Shown here: positions 41,501 through 50,500 of the stretch, piece after piece
Layout: every line of letters starts with the position of its first letter
How positions within the stretch are numbered: position 1 is the stretch's first letter
Assembly: GCA_021325135.1 (NCBI GenBank)
Contig: JAJPHT010000036.1
Coordinates: forward strand, 95,491-159,490
Length of the DNA: 64,000 nucleotides
Direction: 5' to 3'
Source: Pseudomonadota bacterium
GTDB taxonomy: Archaea; Thermoplasmatota; SW-10-69-26; JACQPN01; JAJPHT01
Translations under genes and position numbers: made by a program
Notes under the pieces: model-generated
Told to the model about the DNA's origin: nothing
The model's database searches: none
Seen by the model: the letters and a program-made list of their open reading frames with translations, nothing else

Positions 41501-44500
41501 ACGTGCGCCACCGCGACGTAGTCGCCCGCGGGGAAGGACGCCGGAGGGCGCCACCTCCACGTCACGTCCAGCGTCTCACCAGGCCCCAGGCGCGCGGCGA
41601 GGGGGCGCGCGTTGGGGAGGAGACGCACGCTCTCGTTGTCGTGGAAGATCTCCAGCGTCGAGGCGCCCAGGGAGGCGGGGTCCTCGCCGTCGTTGGCCAC
41701 GAGGGCGTGGAAGACGATCTCGCCGCCCGAGGCGGGGTCGAGCACCTGGGGCGTGGCGTCGAGGCGCAGCGGGACGACGCGCGAGCGCTCGCGGACGTTG
41801 GCGCCGCCCACCAGGGCGTCCACGCGGTTGTCGGCCAGGAGCGTCTCGCCCGGCGCGGCGGCGAGGTCCGCCTCGACGCGGCTTGCCGACGCGTTCGCGA
41901 CGAGGATCCAGTTGATGTCGACGCCGCGGACGGGGACCTGCGCGGACTCGCCCGGCGCGAGGGGAGGGACCTGGCGCGTCGTCTCGTGGGGCGGGCGCGG
42001 GCCCCACTCGGGGGGATCGAAGACGCGCACGTGGAGCGCGCCGCCGGGCCACGCGGCCTGGCCGCGGTTCACGACCTCGAAGAGGAGCGTGCGATATCCC
42101 TGGGTGAGGGGCGCGTCGGTGGGCGCCAGCAGGCGCAGCCCCGCGCCCTCGCCGTGGCGCAGCACGCGCAGCGTCGCGCCCAGGATCTGCCAGCTTCCTT
42201 CGGTGCCCGTCGCGTCGGCGGAGCCGCGGAAGCGCAGGCGCACCTCGTCGCCGCGGAAGACGTCCGCCTCCAGGCGCGCGCCTCGCGCCTCCCAGAAGTC
42301 GCCGCGCGCCGCGGGCGCCGTCGAGAGCGCGGCGCGCAGCGCGACGAGGACGGGCCGGCCGGCAAACGGCGTGAGGTCGTAGGTGGCGTTGCCGATCTCC
42401 GGCGCCGCGCGCCACGTCCGCCCGTCGTCGTCCGAGGCCTCGACGCCGACCTGGGACGAGCCGTGGAGGGAGCGCGTCTCGTCGAGCCGCAGCGTCGCGT
42501 TGGCGACCGCGGTGGTGAGGTCGACGGGGAAGACGAGGCGCGCGTCCGCGAAGCCGCCCGCTGCGGAATCGAGGCGCCAGCCGCCCGCGGGAAGCGCGCG
42601 CCATGCAGGCGGCGCCATGTCCGCCAGGAGACGGAAGCCGTCGGACGCGGGCGCGAGGGGGAGGCGGGCGTTCGGGTCGTCCTCCGCGCGCAGCCACGTC
42701 GACGCCGCCTCCGCGGTGGCGTTCCCCAGGGGCAGCGGCGCGCCCTCCGCCGTCTCGACGCGGGGCGAGGCGAGGGCGACCCCGCCGAAAGGCGCCGCTG
42801 CATCGTCCGCGAAGCCCGTCGAGCGCGGCGCGAGGGCGCGCACCTCCACGACGAGGCGCGCGCTGCGGCCCGCCAGCGCGGCGCCCGCGCCGGGGAACGT
42901 CGCGGCGAGGTCCGTCCAGCCTTCGGTGGACGAGACGGCGGGGCCCTCGAAGCGCGTCGAGCCATCCGGCGTCTCCAGCGCGAGGCGCGCGAGGCTCGGG
43001 GGCGCGTGCGGATCGCCCGAGACGCCCAGGCTCGCCCAGACGCGGACGCGCGCCTCCAGGTCGCCCCGCGCGCCCGCCGGCACGTCGACGGGGAACGCCA
43101 GCGCGTCGACGCGCAGGAACGCCGTCGCGTCGGCGGGCGCTCCCGCGGGCGCGTCGTGGGGGCCGACGTACCACGCGGTGGCGTTGCCCTCCCGCTGCGG
43201 GCCCGCCCAGCGGTTCTCAGGGTCCGAAGGGACGGGAAGCTGGAGGCGCTCGCGCAGCGCGGGCGCGGCGGAGAGGTCGAAGCGGTCTACGCGCTCGCCG
43301 CCGCTCACGCCCGTGAACGCGGGCGCGCTGGCGTTGGCGTCGAGCGCGCTGGGCGCCAGCAGCGCGCCGGGCTCGCCGCCCGCGGGCGGAACGGGCACCC
43401 ACGGGCCCGAGGGGGAGAGCGCCTCAAGGCGGCCGCCGTCGAAGCCCTCCTCCAGCGCGTAGCGGTGGCGCACCTCCAGCGTGGCGGAGACCGCGCCGCG
43501 CAGGTCGAGCGGCGGAAGCGCCAGCGAGGAGTCGACGCCGGGGCGCGGCTCGAAGCGCCAGACGCCGGTGGCGTTGCTCCACGGGTCCTGGCCCTGCGCC
43601 GCGGCGAGATCGAGGGGGATCGCCTCCTCCACGCGGAGGGGCTGCTCGGCGCCCACGACGGGCGCGGCCCCCGGGAGCGCCAGCGAGGCGACGACGCGGT
43701 ACGCGCCGCTGGAGGAGGGCGTCCACGCGGCGGGAGCGGAGATCGTGGCGCGCTCCCCGGGGGCGACCGGGCGGCCCAGCGCCGCGGCGGCGTCCAGCGA
43801 GACCGGCGCGGCCAGCGCGCTGCGCCCCGACGCGTCGAGCACCTGGAACGATATCGTCGCGGGGCGCGCGGCGTCCAGGGGAAGCGTCCCCTGGTTGATG
43901 ATATCAACCTGGAGACCCAGGGGCGCGCCGGGGCGCGGGTCGCCCTCCACCAGGCCCCCCGCGGGGACCGCCAGCGCGGCGTCCAGCTCGTCGCGCACGT
44001 CCACGGCGCGGGAGAGGAGATCGTCCAAGGGGCTCTCGTCGGGGGGGTCGGTCGCGACGGAGACCCGGAGGACGTGCGGGCCGTAGGAAGCGGGCACCCA
44101 GGCTTGCGGCAGCGCGAGCAGGCGCGAGGCCCCCGGGGCAGGCAGCGCGCCGGGATCGTCCACGCGCAGCGTCTCGGGGCCGTACTCGATCCCGCCCGAC
44201 GCGTTGACGACGCTCACCGTGACGTCCGCCCGGCGCGGCGCGAAGAGGCCGGCATCCGCGAGGCTCACCGACAGGGGGACCGGAGCGCCCAGGCCCACCG
44301 CGGGCGCGACCCCGGGCAGCTCGACCTTGACGTCGTGGGCAGGACCGGGCGCGCCGACGCGCAGGCCGCGGACGGACCACCCTTCGCCCTGGAGCGGCGC
44401 GGAGGCCAAGGCGTGGAGTTCCAGCGCCACGCGGCGCGTGGCCAGCGCGGAGGCCAGCGGCGCGAGGCCGACGCGCACCGGGACCCACGACGCGTTGCCC

Positions 44501-47500
44501 ACCCACGCGGTGGCAGTGGCGCCCGCGGGCACGCGCGCGCCCAGCGCCCGGGCCAGCGGCTGGAAGGCGGGCGCGTCCACGTCCCCGCGGTACGCGCTCC
44601 CCTCCGCGCCCGCGTCGGGCGCGAGCAGGACGCGCTCCTCGGGCTCCGTCGCGTTGGCCTCCAGCACGGCGACCAGCGCGCCGCCCGCGAGGTTGCGCCC
44701 CGCCTGGTCCGCGCCGAAGTCGTAGCGCGTCTCGAAGCGGACCTCCGGCGCGGGGACCCCCGCCAGCGAGACGAACGGCGTGCGGGCCACGCTCCAGACG
44801 GGCTCGCTCGTGGCGGCCCCCGGCGACTCGCGCCACGCCAGCGCGCCCCCCTCCAGGCTCCAGCGGTGGGGCGGCACGTCGGGGAGCGCGACGACGCCCC
44901 ACCCGCGGCCGTGCGCGCTGGGAAGGTCCTGCGCCGCGAGGCCCCAGTCGCCGCTCCACGCCGCGCCGCCCTCCTCGAAGCCCTCCGCGCGCCCCACGAC
45001 GCGCCAGGGCTGCGTTCCGTCCGCGCGCTCCAGGAGGCGCACCTCGTCCACGAGCCAGGTGGGCGCGTCGGGGCTTTGCGCGGTGAGGTTGCCGCCTGCG
45101 ACCTCCAGCGTGAGGCGAAGGCGCTGCGCGCCCGCGTCGGGGTGGACCGGGATCGCCACGCCCTCCCACCCGGCGGTGGCGCGCTCGAACGTCGCCGCGT
45201 CGGGGGCCGCGCCCGCCTCGTCGGGAAGCTCGATCCCCCCGAGAAGCTGCACGTGGCCGCGCACGCCCGCCGCGCCGTCCCACGAGAAGGCGCCGCGGCT
45301 CTCGAAGACGATCTCGTGCTCGCCGGGCCCGGCCGCGGCGTAGAGGTCGGAGAGGTCGCGCTCCACGACGTAGCGCGCCAAGGCCTGCGTGCCGTTGGCG
45401 GCGGCGGGCGCGGGCAGCGCGGCGAGCAGGTCCGCCGCCGAGTAGGGTCCGAAGACGCAGCAGCGCGCGCCGCCCTCGTAGGGCCACGCGCGGCCCGCGG
45501 GCAGGAGCGTGGCCGACCCGTTGGGCGCCGCCAGGACGAGGGGCGCGTAGGCGAGCTGAGCGCCCGGATCGAGGGTGATATCAGCGGCCACGTAGAGGAG
45601 CGTGCCGTCGGCGCCGCCCTCTTCGAGGGTGCCGTTCCCCACCAGGATCGTCGTGCCGTTGGCGGAGAGCGTGAGGTTCTCGTCGGACACGCTCTCGTTG
45701 GCCAGCCGGCTGAGGTTGACGACGCCGACGCGGCTGCCCGGGTCGTCGCACGCGGGCGGGCACGCCAGGAGAAGCGCGCGGGCGTAGCTGACGTTCACGG
45801 GGACGGACGCGCTCTGGTTGGCGGGGAGCGCCACGGGCGCGGCGCCCGGGAGCGCGAGGCGCAGGGGGACGACGCCGCGGACGGAGGAGCCGTTGGCGAG
45901 CCCGTCGCGCGCCCACGCGGCCAGCGCGTGCGTGCCGCGCGGCGCCATCGGGTCCAGCGGAACGGGAGTGCCGTTGTCGAGCCCCCACGCGTCGAAGCCC
46001 CACCCCGGGAGGCGGTCCGCGGCGCCCTCGCTCCAGGGGCGCGCGGGGTCGGCGGGCGGCGCGAGGTCGGGCTGGAGGGCCGGCGGGGGCGAGGCGTCGA
46101 CGTAGGTGGAGAGCGCCGCGCTGGCGGCCCCCTCCGCGCGCGCCTCGACGCGCCATTCGCCGCGCGACGGGGGCGTCCAGCGCAGGTCCAGCGTCGCGGC
46201 GGAGCCGGGCGCGGGCGCCTCGAAGGAGGCGCTCGTCACCTGCTGCGGGGCCGAGCCCAGCTGCCACGCCCAGAGGCCCACGCTGGCGGGCCCGCCCCGG
46301 GTGCCCTCGTTGAGGACGCGCGCGTGGATCGTCTTCGCCGCGCCCAGCGCCGTCACCGCGGAGGCCTCGTCCTGCGCCGCGGAGAGGCCCAGCCGCATCG
46401 CGCTCTCCACGCGCACGCGGACGCACGTCGAGTCATCCGAGGAATCCAGGTCGACGCGCGTGCGGTCCAGGGCCAGGCGCGCGCAGAGCGTCGCGCTCCC
46501 CTTGACGTCGACGTCCTTCGGGAACTGCGCCTGGGCCACCGCGCCCGGAGCGACGGGGCCCACGGGCACGCTCGCCGCCGCGACGGGACGCCCGTCAGGG
46601 CCGTCCGCCTCCAGCGTGACGACCACCGGCCCCGTGGCGGCGGGGCCCCAGTTGCGCACGAGGGCCGCGGGCGCGCCCAGCGAGGCGACCATCCGCCCGT
46701 CCGCGAGCCCCGCGAAGCCTTCGACCGCGACGTCGGGCTCATCCAGCGTGGCGTTCACCTGCACGTCGTCGAGCCCCCACCCCGCGGCGTCGGGCGGGAG
46801 CAGGGCGGAGCTTCGCGCGCGGAACCCCACCTCGATCACGCTCCCGGCGAAGGGGCCCAGGTCGTACTCGGTGCGCAGCGCGCGGGGGGAGGCGCCCACG
46901 AAGCCGGGCTCGCCCGTGGCGAGGCGCCCGTCGTGCATGGCGTAGCCGGGCGCCTCCAGCACGCCGCCCGCCTGCACGAGGGCGTCGTCGGGCACGACGG
47001 GCGTCAGCTCGCGCCAGGGGGACCACACGCCCCCCGCGCCGAGCGCGCGCGCCTCCACGAAGGCGCCGTCGCCGGGCGCGAAGTCCCACTCGTGGAGGAG
47101 GCGCAGCCGGACGTGCGCCGCGCTGGCGACGGAGGGCGCGGCGAGGGAGACGCTGCCGTTGGGCGGCCACGCCAGGGGCTCCACGAGAGAGGGCTGCGCG
47201 GGCGCGGCGGCGCCGGGAGGCAGGGGCGCGCCCGCCACGTGGCGCAGGTCCAGCTCCGGGGCGACGAGGCGCGCGTCGAGGCCCGCGACGTACTGCGTGC
47301 GCGCGGCGCCGCGCTCCACCGCGAAGCCCACGCCGTCGCCCGCCATGAGGTCCACGCGCCAGCCGCGCGACGCGAAGCCCGCCCCGCCGTCGAACGTCTC
47401 GTGGAGGATCGTCGCGTCCACGGGCGGCTCGGGCGCGGCGACGGGCTCGGTGGCGCCGATGGAGGGGAGCGGCAGCAGGAGCAGGAGCGCGAGGAGCGCG

Positions 47501-47511
47501 CGGGCCTTCAT
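38551..47511 (-). CDS. Giant secreted protein B: 2986 residues of CARDB, NEW3 and jelly-roll repeats with C-terminal anchor
   Basis: The start is ATG 47511 (ATGA overlap); a much longer frame upstream is antisense noise. A signal peptide (MKARALLALLLLLPLPSIGA) precedes several MAM/jelly-roll-like modules, for example LRLLHEWDFAPGDGAFVEAR with WGLDDVQVNATL, and VEASDDDGRTWRAAPE. Then come CARDB-like repeats such as PDLAVTGLRVRGDDEPAGQP ending GAVPEADRANDAASLS, and NEW3-like units (LTNLGNAPETYALQPEAPDG). The tail is PLALLAVAALALARRWRR, a short membrane anchor with a positive stop. It is predicted to be a long extracellular rod or mesh protein. No catalytic motif was found. Partner of proteins A, C and D in one operon. 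Confidence 0.82.
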   Translation of the reverse strand: MKARALLALLLLLPLPSIGATEPVAAPEPPVDATILHETFDGGAGFASRGWRVDLMAGDGVGFAVERGAARTQYVAGLDARLVAPELDLRHVAGAPLPPGAAAPAQPSLVEPLAWPPNGSVSLAAPSVASAAHVRLRLLHEWDFAPGDGAFVEARALGAGGVWSPWRELTPVVPDDALVQAGGVLEAPGYAMHDGRLATGEPGFVGASPRALRTEYDLGPFAGSVIEVGFRARSSALLPPDAAGWGLDDVQVNATLDEPDVAVEGFAGLADGRMVASLGAPAALVRNWGPAATGPVVVTLEADGPDGRPVAAASVPVGPVAPGAVAQAQFPKDVDVKGSATLCARLALDRTRVDLDSSDDSTCVRVRVESAMRLGLSAAQDEASAVTALGAAKTIHARVLNEGTRGGPASVGLWAWQLGSAPQQVTSASFEAPAPGSAATLDLRWTPPSRGEWRVEARAEGAASAALSTYVDASPPPALQPDLAPPADPARPWSEGAADRLPGWGFDAWGLDNGTPVPLDPMAPRGTHALAAWARDGLANGSSVRGVVPLRLALPGAAPVALPANQSASVPVNVSYARALLLACPPACDDPGSRVGVVNLSRLANESVSDENLTLSANGTTILVGNGTLEEGGADGTLLYVAADITLDPGAQLAYAPLVLAAPNGSATLLPAGRAWPYEGGARCCVFGPYSAADLLAALPAPAAANGTQALARYVVERDLSDLYAAAGPGEHEIVFESRGAFSWDGAAGVRGHVQLLGGIELPDEAGAAPDAATFERATAGWEGVAIPVHPDAGAQRLRLTLEVAGGNLTAQSPDAPTWLVDEVRLLERADGTQPWRVVGRAEGFEEGGAAWSGDWGLAAQDLPSAHGRGWGVVALPDVPPHRWSLEGGALAWRESPGAATSEPVWSVARTPFVSLAGVPAPEVRFETRYDFGADQAGRNLAGGALVAVLEANATEPEERVLLAPDAGAEGSAYRGDVDAPAFQPLARALGARVPAGATATAWVGNASWVPVRVGLAPLASALATRRVALELHALASAPLQGEGWSVRGLRVGAPGPAHDVKVELPGVAPAVGLGAPVPLSVSLADAGLFAPRRADVTVSVVNASGGIEYGPETLRVDDPGALPAPGASRLLALPQAWVPASYGPHVLRVSVATDPPDESPLDDLLSRAVDVRDELDAALAVPAGGLVEGDPRPGAPLGLQVDIINQGTLPLDAARPATISFQVLDASGRSALAAPVSLDAAAALGRPVAPGERATISAPAAWTPSSSGAYRVVASLALPGAAPVVGAEQPLRVEEAIPLDLAAAQGQDPWSNATGVWRFEPRPGVDSSLALPPLDLRGAVSATLEVRHRYALEEGFDGGRLEALSPSGPWVPVPPAGGEPGALLAPSALDANASAPAFTGVSGGERVDRFDLSAAPALRERLQLPVPSDPENRWAGPQREGNATAWYVGPHDAPAGAPADATAFLRVDALAFPVDVPAGARGDLEARVRVWASLGVSGDPHAPPSLARLALETPDGSTRFEGPAVSSTEGWTDLAATFPGAGAALAGRSARLVVEVRALAPRSTGFADDAAAPFGGVALASPRVETAEGAPLPLGNATAEAASTWLRAEDDPNARLPLAPASDGFRLLADMAPPAWRALPAGGWRLDSAAGGFADARLVFPVDLTTAVANATLRLDETRSLHGSSQVGVEASDDDGRTWRAAPEIGNATYDLTPFAGRPVLVALRAALSTAPAARGDFWEARGARLEADVFRGDEVRLRFRGSADATGTEGSWQILGATLRVLRHGEGAGLRLLAPTDAPLTQGYRTLLFEVVNRGQAAWPGGALHVRVFDPPEWGPRPPHETTRQVPPLAPGESAQVPVRGVDINWILVANASASRVEADLAAAPGETLLADNRVDALVGGANVRERSRVVPLRLDATPQVLDPASGGEIVFHALVANDGEDPASLGASTLEIFHDNESVRLLPNARPLAARLGPGETLDVTWRWRPPASFPAGDYVAVAHVATTTPRGALVLDANATFHVGRFLGRLAYAEPFGATADQAATAPGWDCLTRAPCAMEDPTRHASPPVGLAVGLPPADATDSATVASLQSPPFPVAGFAGAWLRLAVLHDLPAGAAATVWVAPLFANGTQGAWTPAAQLAGRSPGASQGRFAPVERDLSPLLAPDVQAVRLRVDAPRPPAGGASYLVIDDASVTPLNASFGPLPDAALPDAAQKRLRFEVRNEGELGDAYLLSLADAAGRPAALPAGWNATFVDALTGKPLAGPLAVPAHDARALDLVLTTAPSLGAGPLRGPVPLPLTLRSTLLPNLTRSATWSLHAAGLPRPDLAVTGLRVRGDDEPAGQPRTVELDVANLGLADAAAPLSFLARPPDGVVEAPDDLSPKGDIILAAGATRALEISWTPRHAGTYRLEARLDPAGAVPEADRANDAASLSSAVAPLPFPDLRVGLALDDAAPAVGAPVGYHLRVENRGAAAARGVEVALAAGVESLLEGETSLPVGDLAPGASWTRNASWTPQVPGIVRLTASAYARGGAPEPGATLDDNAATLSTLVREEAAHVQPLPPDDARSALFRLTNLGNAPETYALQPEAPDGWALSTEANGTAAGSVDLPAGGWVVLRVRALPPDSALAGSVPVGLSAVDAEGKVHAAQGSIDVPRRPALDVSLLPSDGSTLPVLLDNRGNAPETVHLRTEGFPASWSLRAATLLSQPGERRVAQVPLDLGGDDAPRAIPVSVTWTSEDLAGRAQGAVRLAPRHDLRLDLQGNLTAGAESQVTLLVRNAGNVPEEGVLSWDLPPGSSAAPAARSYRVAPGATAALGYSLLAPAGAQTLPLVARAEGTTDASLARNVTLLVADVGLDNVTREGARWSIAAQNRGDVPAPAVAELYVDGAGVAQRDLGVLDPGALVESDLAWNASAPGPHSYAVVLAPREGFVDARPEDNARLGSFTLAGPASPLAVGVVRRAAPDAGLPLALLAVAALALARRWRR

Positions 47512-50500
47512 CGGCGCCGCCTCCCCATCAGCGCGGCGGCTGCGAGAAGGGCGAGCCACGGCGCGGGGGCGGGCACGGCGCGCAACGCGCCCGCGAGGCC
47601 CCGCCCATGCGGCGCGCCCGCGACCAGGGGGAGCCGCGCCTCGCCCACGGGAGGATCGCGCAGCGCGCCCGCCTCGACGTGATAGCCCGGGTCGCGCGCC
47701 AGGGTCGCGGGGCCCAGGTCCAGCGTGGCCGCGTAGAGGGCCTCGCCCTGGGGCGCCAGGGGGAAGGAGCGCCCCTCGGCGACGACCTGCGCGGGGGCGC
47801 CGGGGTCCGCGCTGAAGAGGACGCGCACCTCGATGCGTCCGTCCACGACGCGCGCCTCGCGGGCGAGGACCTTCACCGCCTCCCTCGCGGTGACGCTGGC
47901 GGTGGGCGAGACAGGGCCCACGTTGCCCGCGCCGTCCACGGCCGCGACGCGGTAGTCGTAGGCGTGGCCCGCGACCGCCTCGTCGTCCAGCGCGAAGGGG
48001 CTCGCCGTGGTGCGCAGCGGCGCCCACGAGCCGTTCTCGCCGCGCAGCACGCGATAGACAACCGCTCCGCCCTCGTCGGCCACGGGCGCCCAGCGCAGCG
48101 CCACCGTGCCGTCGGGCTCCGCCGTGGCGCCCATCGTGGCGGGCGCGGGCGGCGGGGTGAAATCGGGAAGGGTGCGGAAGTCCAGACGCGCCTCGCCCAG
48201 GTTGCCCGCGGCGTCGCGGGCGGCGAGGACCAGCGCGTAGGCGGTACCTGGGCGCAGCGCGTCCGCGCGCACGAGGGCGGGCGAGGCGTCCAGCGGGATT
48301 GCGCCCTCGGGCGTCGCGAGAAGCGCGCTCACGGAGACGGGCTCGCTCCACGAGAGGTCGGCCGAGGCGGACGTAAGCCCCGCGCGGAGAGCGCCCTCAA
48401 GGAGCCGCGGCGGCGTGCGATCGACGCGCAGCGTGACGTTGGACTGCGCGACGTTCCCCGCCGCGTCCCGCGCGCTCACCAGGAGCCAGCGCGGCCCCTC
48501 GGCGCCGCCCAGGCTCCACGCGAGGCGGCCCACGCCGCCCACGAGGTCGCGGGGCAGCAGGCTCGCGCGGAAGCCGTCGTCCGCCACCGCGTCCACGCGC
48601 GCGACGCCGGAGAGACCGTCGCTCGCGCGCACGAGGACGGGCACGGTGGCGGCGCCGGCGAGGGCGCCGCCGGGAAGCTCCGCGGAGAGGGCGGGCGCCT
48701 GGCCGTCGAGCAGGACGCGGACGCGCTGGGCGGGCTCCGCGTTCCCCGCGTTGTCGCGGGCGCGCACGAAGACGTCCACCGGCGCGTCCCCCGCGACGCG
48801 CACCGGGTCGGACGCCGGCTGGAAGGTCGCGTTGTCGCGGCTCCACTCCACGGCCGCGACGCCGCTGCCGTTGTCCAGCGCGCTCAGGCGGAGGTCCACG
48901 GGCCCCCGCTGGTAGGAGGAGAGGTTCGCGCTGGCGTTGATCAGGGTGCGGGGCGCCACGCCGTCCAGCGTGAAGAGAGGCGTGACGTCGCACGCGCGCG
49001 CCTCGCCCCCGTCCGCAGGGCGCGCGCAGACGCGCAATCGCGCCCGGGGGGACTCGGGGAGCGTGGCGGGGTCGAGACGCGCCGAGTGGGTGGAGTTGCC
49101 CGACTCGTAGGCGGGGAGCCCCGCGCCCGTGAGGTTCGCGACGTAGGTCCGGCCGCCGTCCAGCGAGAGCGAGACGTCGTACACGACCTGCTCGGCGTCC
49201 CGCGCGGAGACGTTCCACGCGACGTCCATCGGCCTGGCCACGAGGGGCGGGAGGGCGGCGGCGCGCACGTCCACGAAGTCCGCCGTCCGGAAGGGGCCAG
49301 CGGAGACGTTGGCCGCGTTGCCCACGGCGTCCACGAGGCGGAGCGTGAGGCGATGGCTCGCGCCAGGGGTCAGGCCCTCCAGGCGCACCTCGTGGTCCAG
49401 CGCCACGTCGTCGTCGGCCGCCTGCGTGAGGTTGCCCCCGTCGTCGGTGGCCTCGACGGTGGCGCTGGCGGGCTCCGTCGTGGAGAAGCGCACCACGGCC
49501 GTCGTGCTCGAGGCGTCGACCGCGGCCGGGCCTGCCAGGGCGGGGGGCGTCAGGTCCACGTCGACGCGCGCGTCGTAGTCGGCCTTCTCCTCGACGTTGC
49601 CCACGAGGTCCACGCCGCGGGCCAGGAAGAGCAGGCTCTCGTTGTCGGTGAGGTTGTCCGGCTGATATCCATACGTCCCGTCGCCGGCGGAGGGGGCGCG
49701 CGTCCACGCGGCGAAGGCGGCCTGGAACGGGAGCGCCGTCGCGTTGGGGTCGGTGAGATCGAGGTCCACGCCCGCGCGCAGGACGTAGAGCCCCGGCGCG
49801 GGGGGCGCGGGCAGGTCGAGGGCGAGGGTCTGGTTGCCGCCCGCCACGAGGTTCCCCGCCCGCGCGGTCGCGTTGATCCAGACGGGCTCCATCGCGGGCG
49901 CCCCCGAGTCGTTGAGCAGGTCGAGGCGGACCCACACCGGCCGGGAGAGGTCGGTGAGGTCGTCGACGCCGAAGGCGCCGCCCTTCTCGCGGTTCGTCAC
50001 CTTGAGGCGCAGGTGCAGGGGCGCGCCCGCCTCCACGAGCCCCTGGGGGCCCGCGAGCGCGAGGCCCTCGTCGGGGGCGGAGAGCGTGAGGTTGGGCTTC
50101 GCGGGCCCGGCCGCGGGGGCGGGATCGGCCTGCACGGCGGAGGCCTGGAGGAGCGCGTCGCGGCCCGGCGGCACCGGCAGCGCGAGCACGTCGATGCGGG
50201 CGACGTCGGGCGTCTCCGGCGCGTCGGCGCGCAGCACGATGGGCCCTCCCGCGGCGCGCGCCAGCTCGGGCGAGGGGTCGAGGAGCGCGAGGCGCGTGCG
50301 CGGCGGTGTGATATCATAGTAGTAGACCGCGCAGCGGCCCGCCACGCAGTCGGGGCCGGACGGAGGGGTCGTCGAGGGGTCGGCCACCTTGACGTTGCCG
50401 GCGTTGTCCTCGGCGTAGGCCGCGATGCGGTAGACCCTCGGGGGCCCGGGGCGAGGATCGCCGGGGAAGCGCGGCGCGTACCAGTCGGCCCTGCCGCCGC

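Noticed and set aside
40297..47682. Plus-strand open frame of 2461 codons opposite giant protein B
   Set aside because: It is a mirror of GC-rich codons on the minus strand. The product is an Arg/Gly/Ala/His-rich chain without domains, signal peptide or start signal, while the minus strand has a signal peptide, repeats and 4-base overlaps on both sides.
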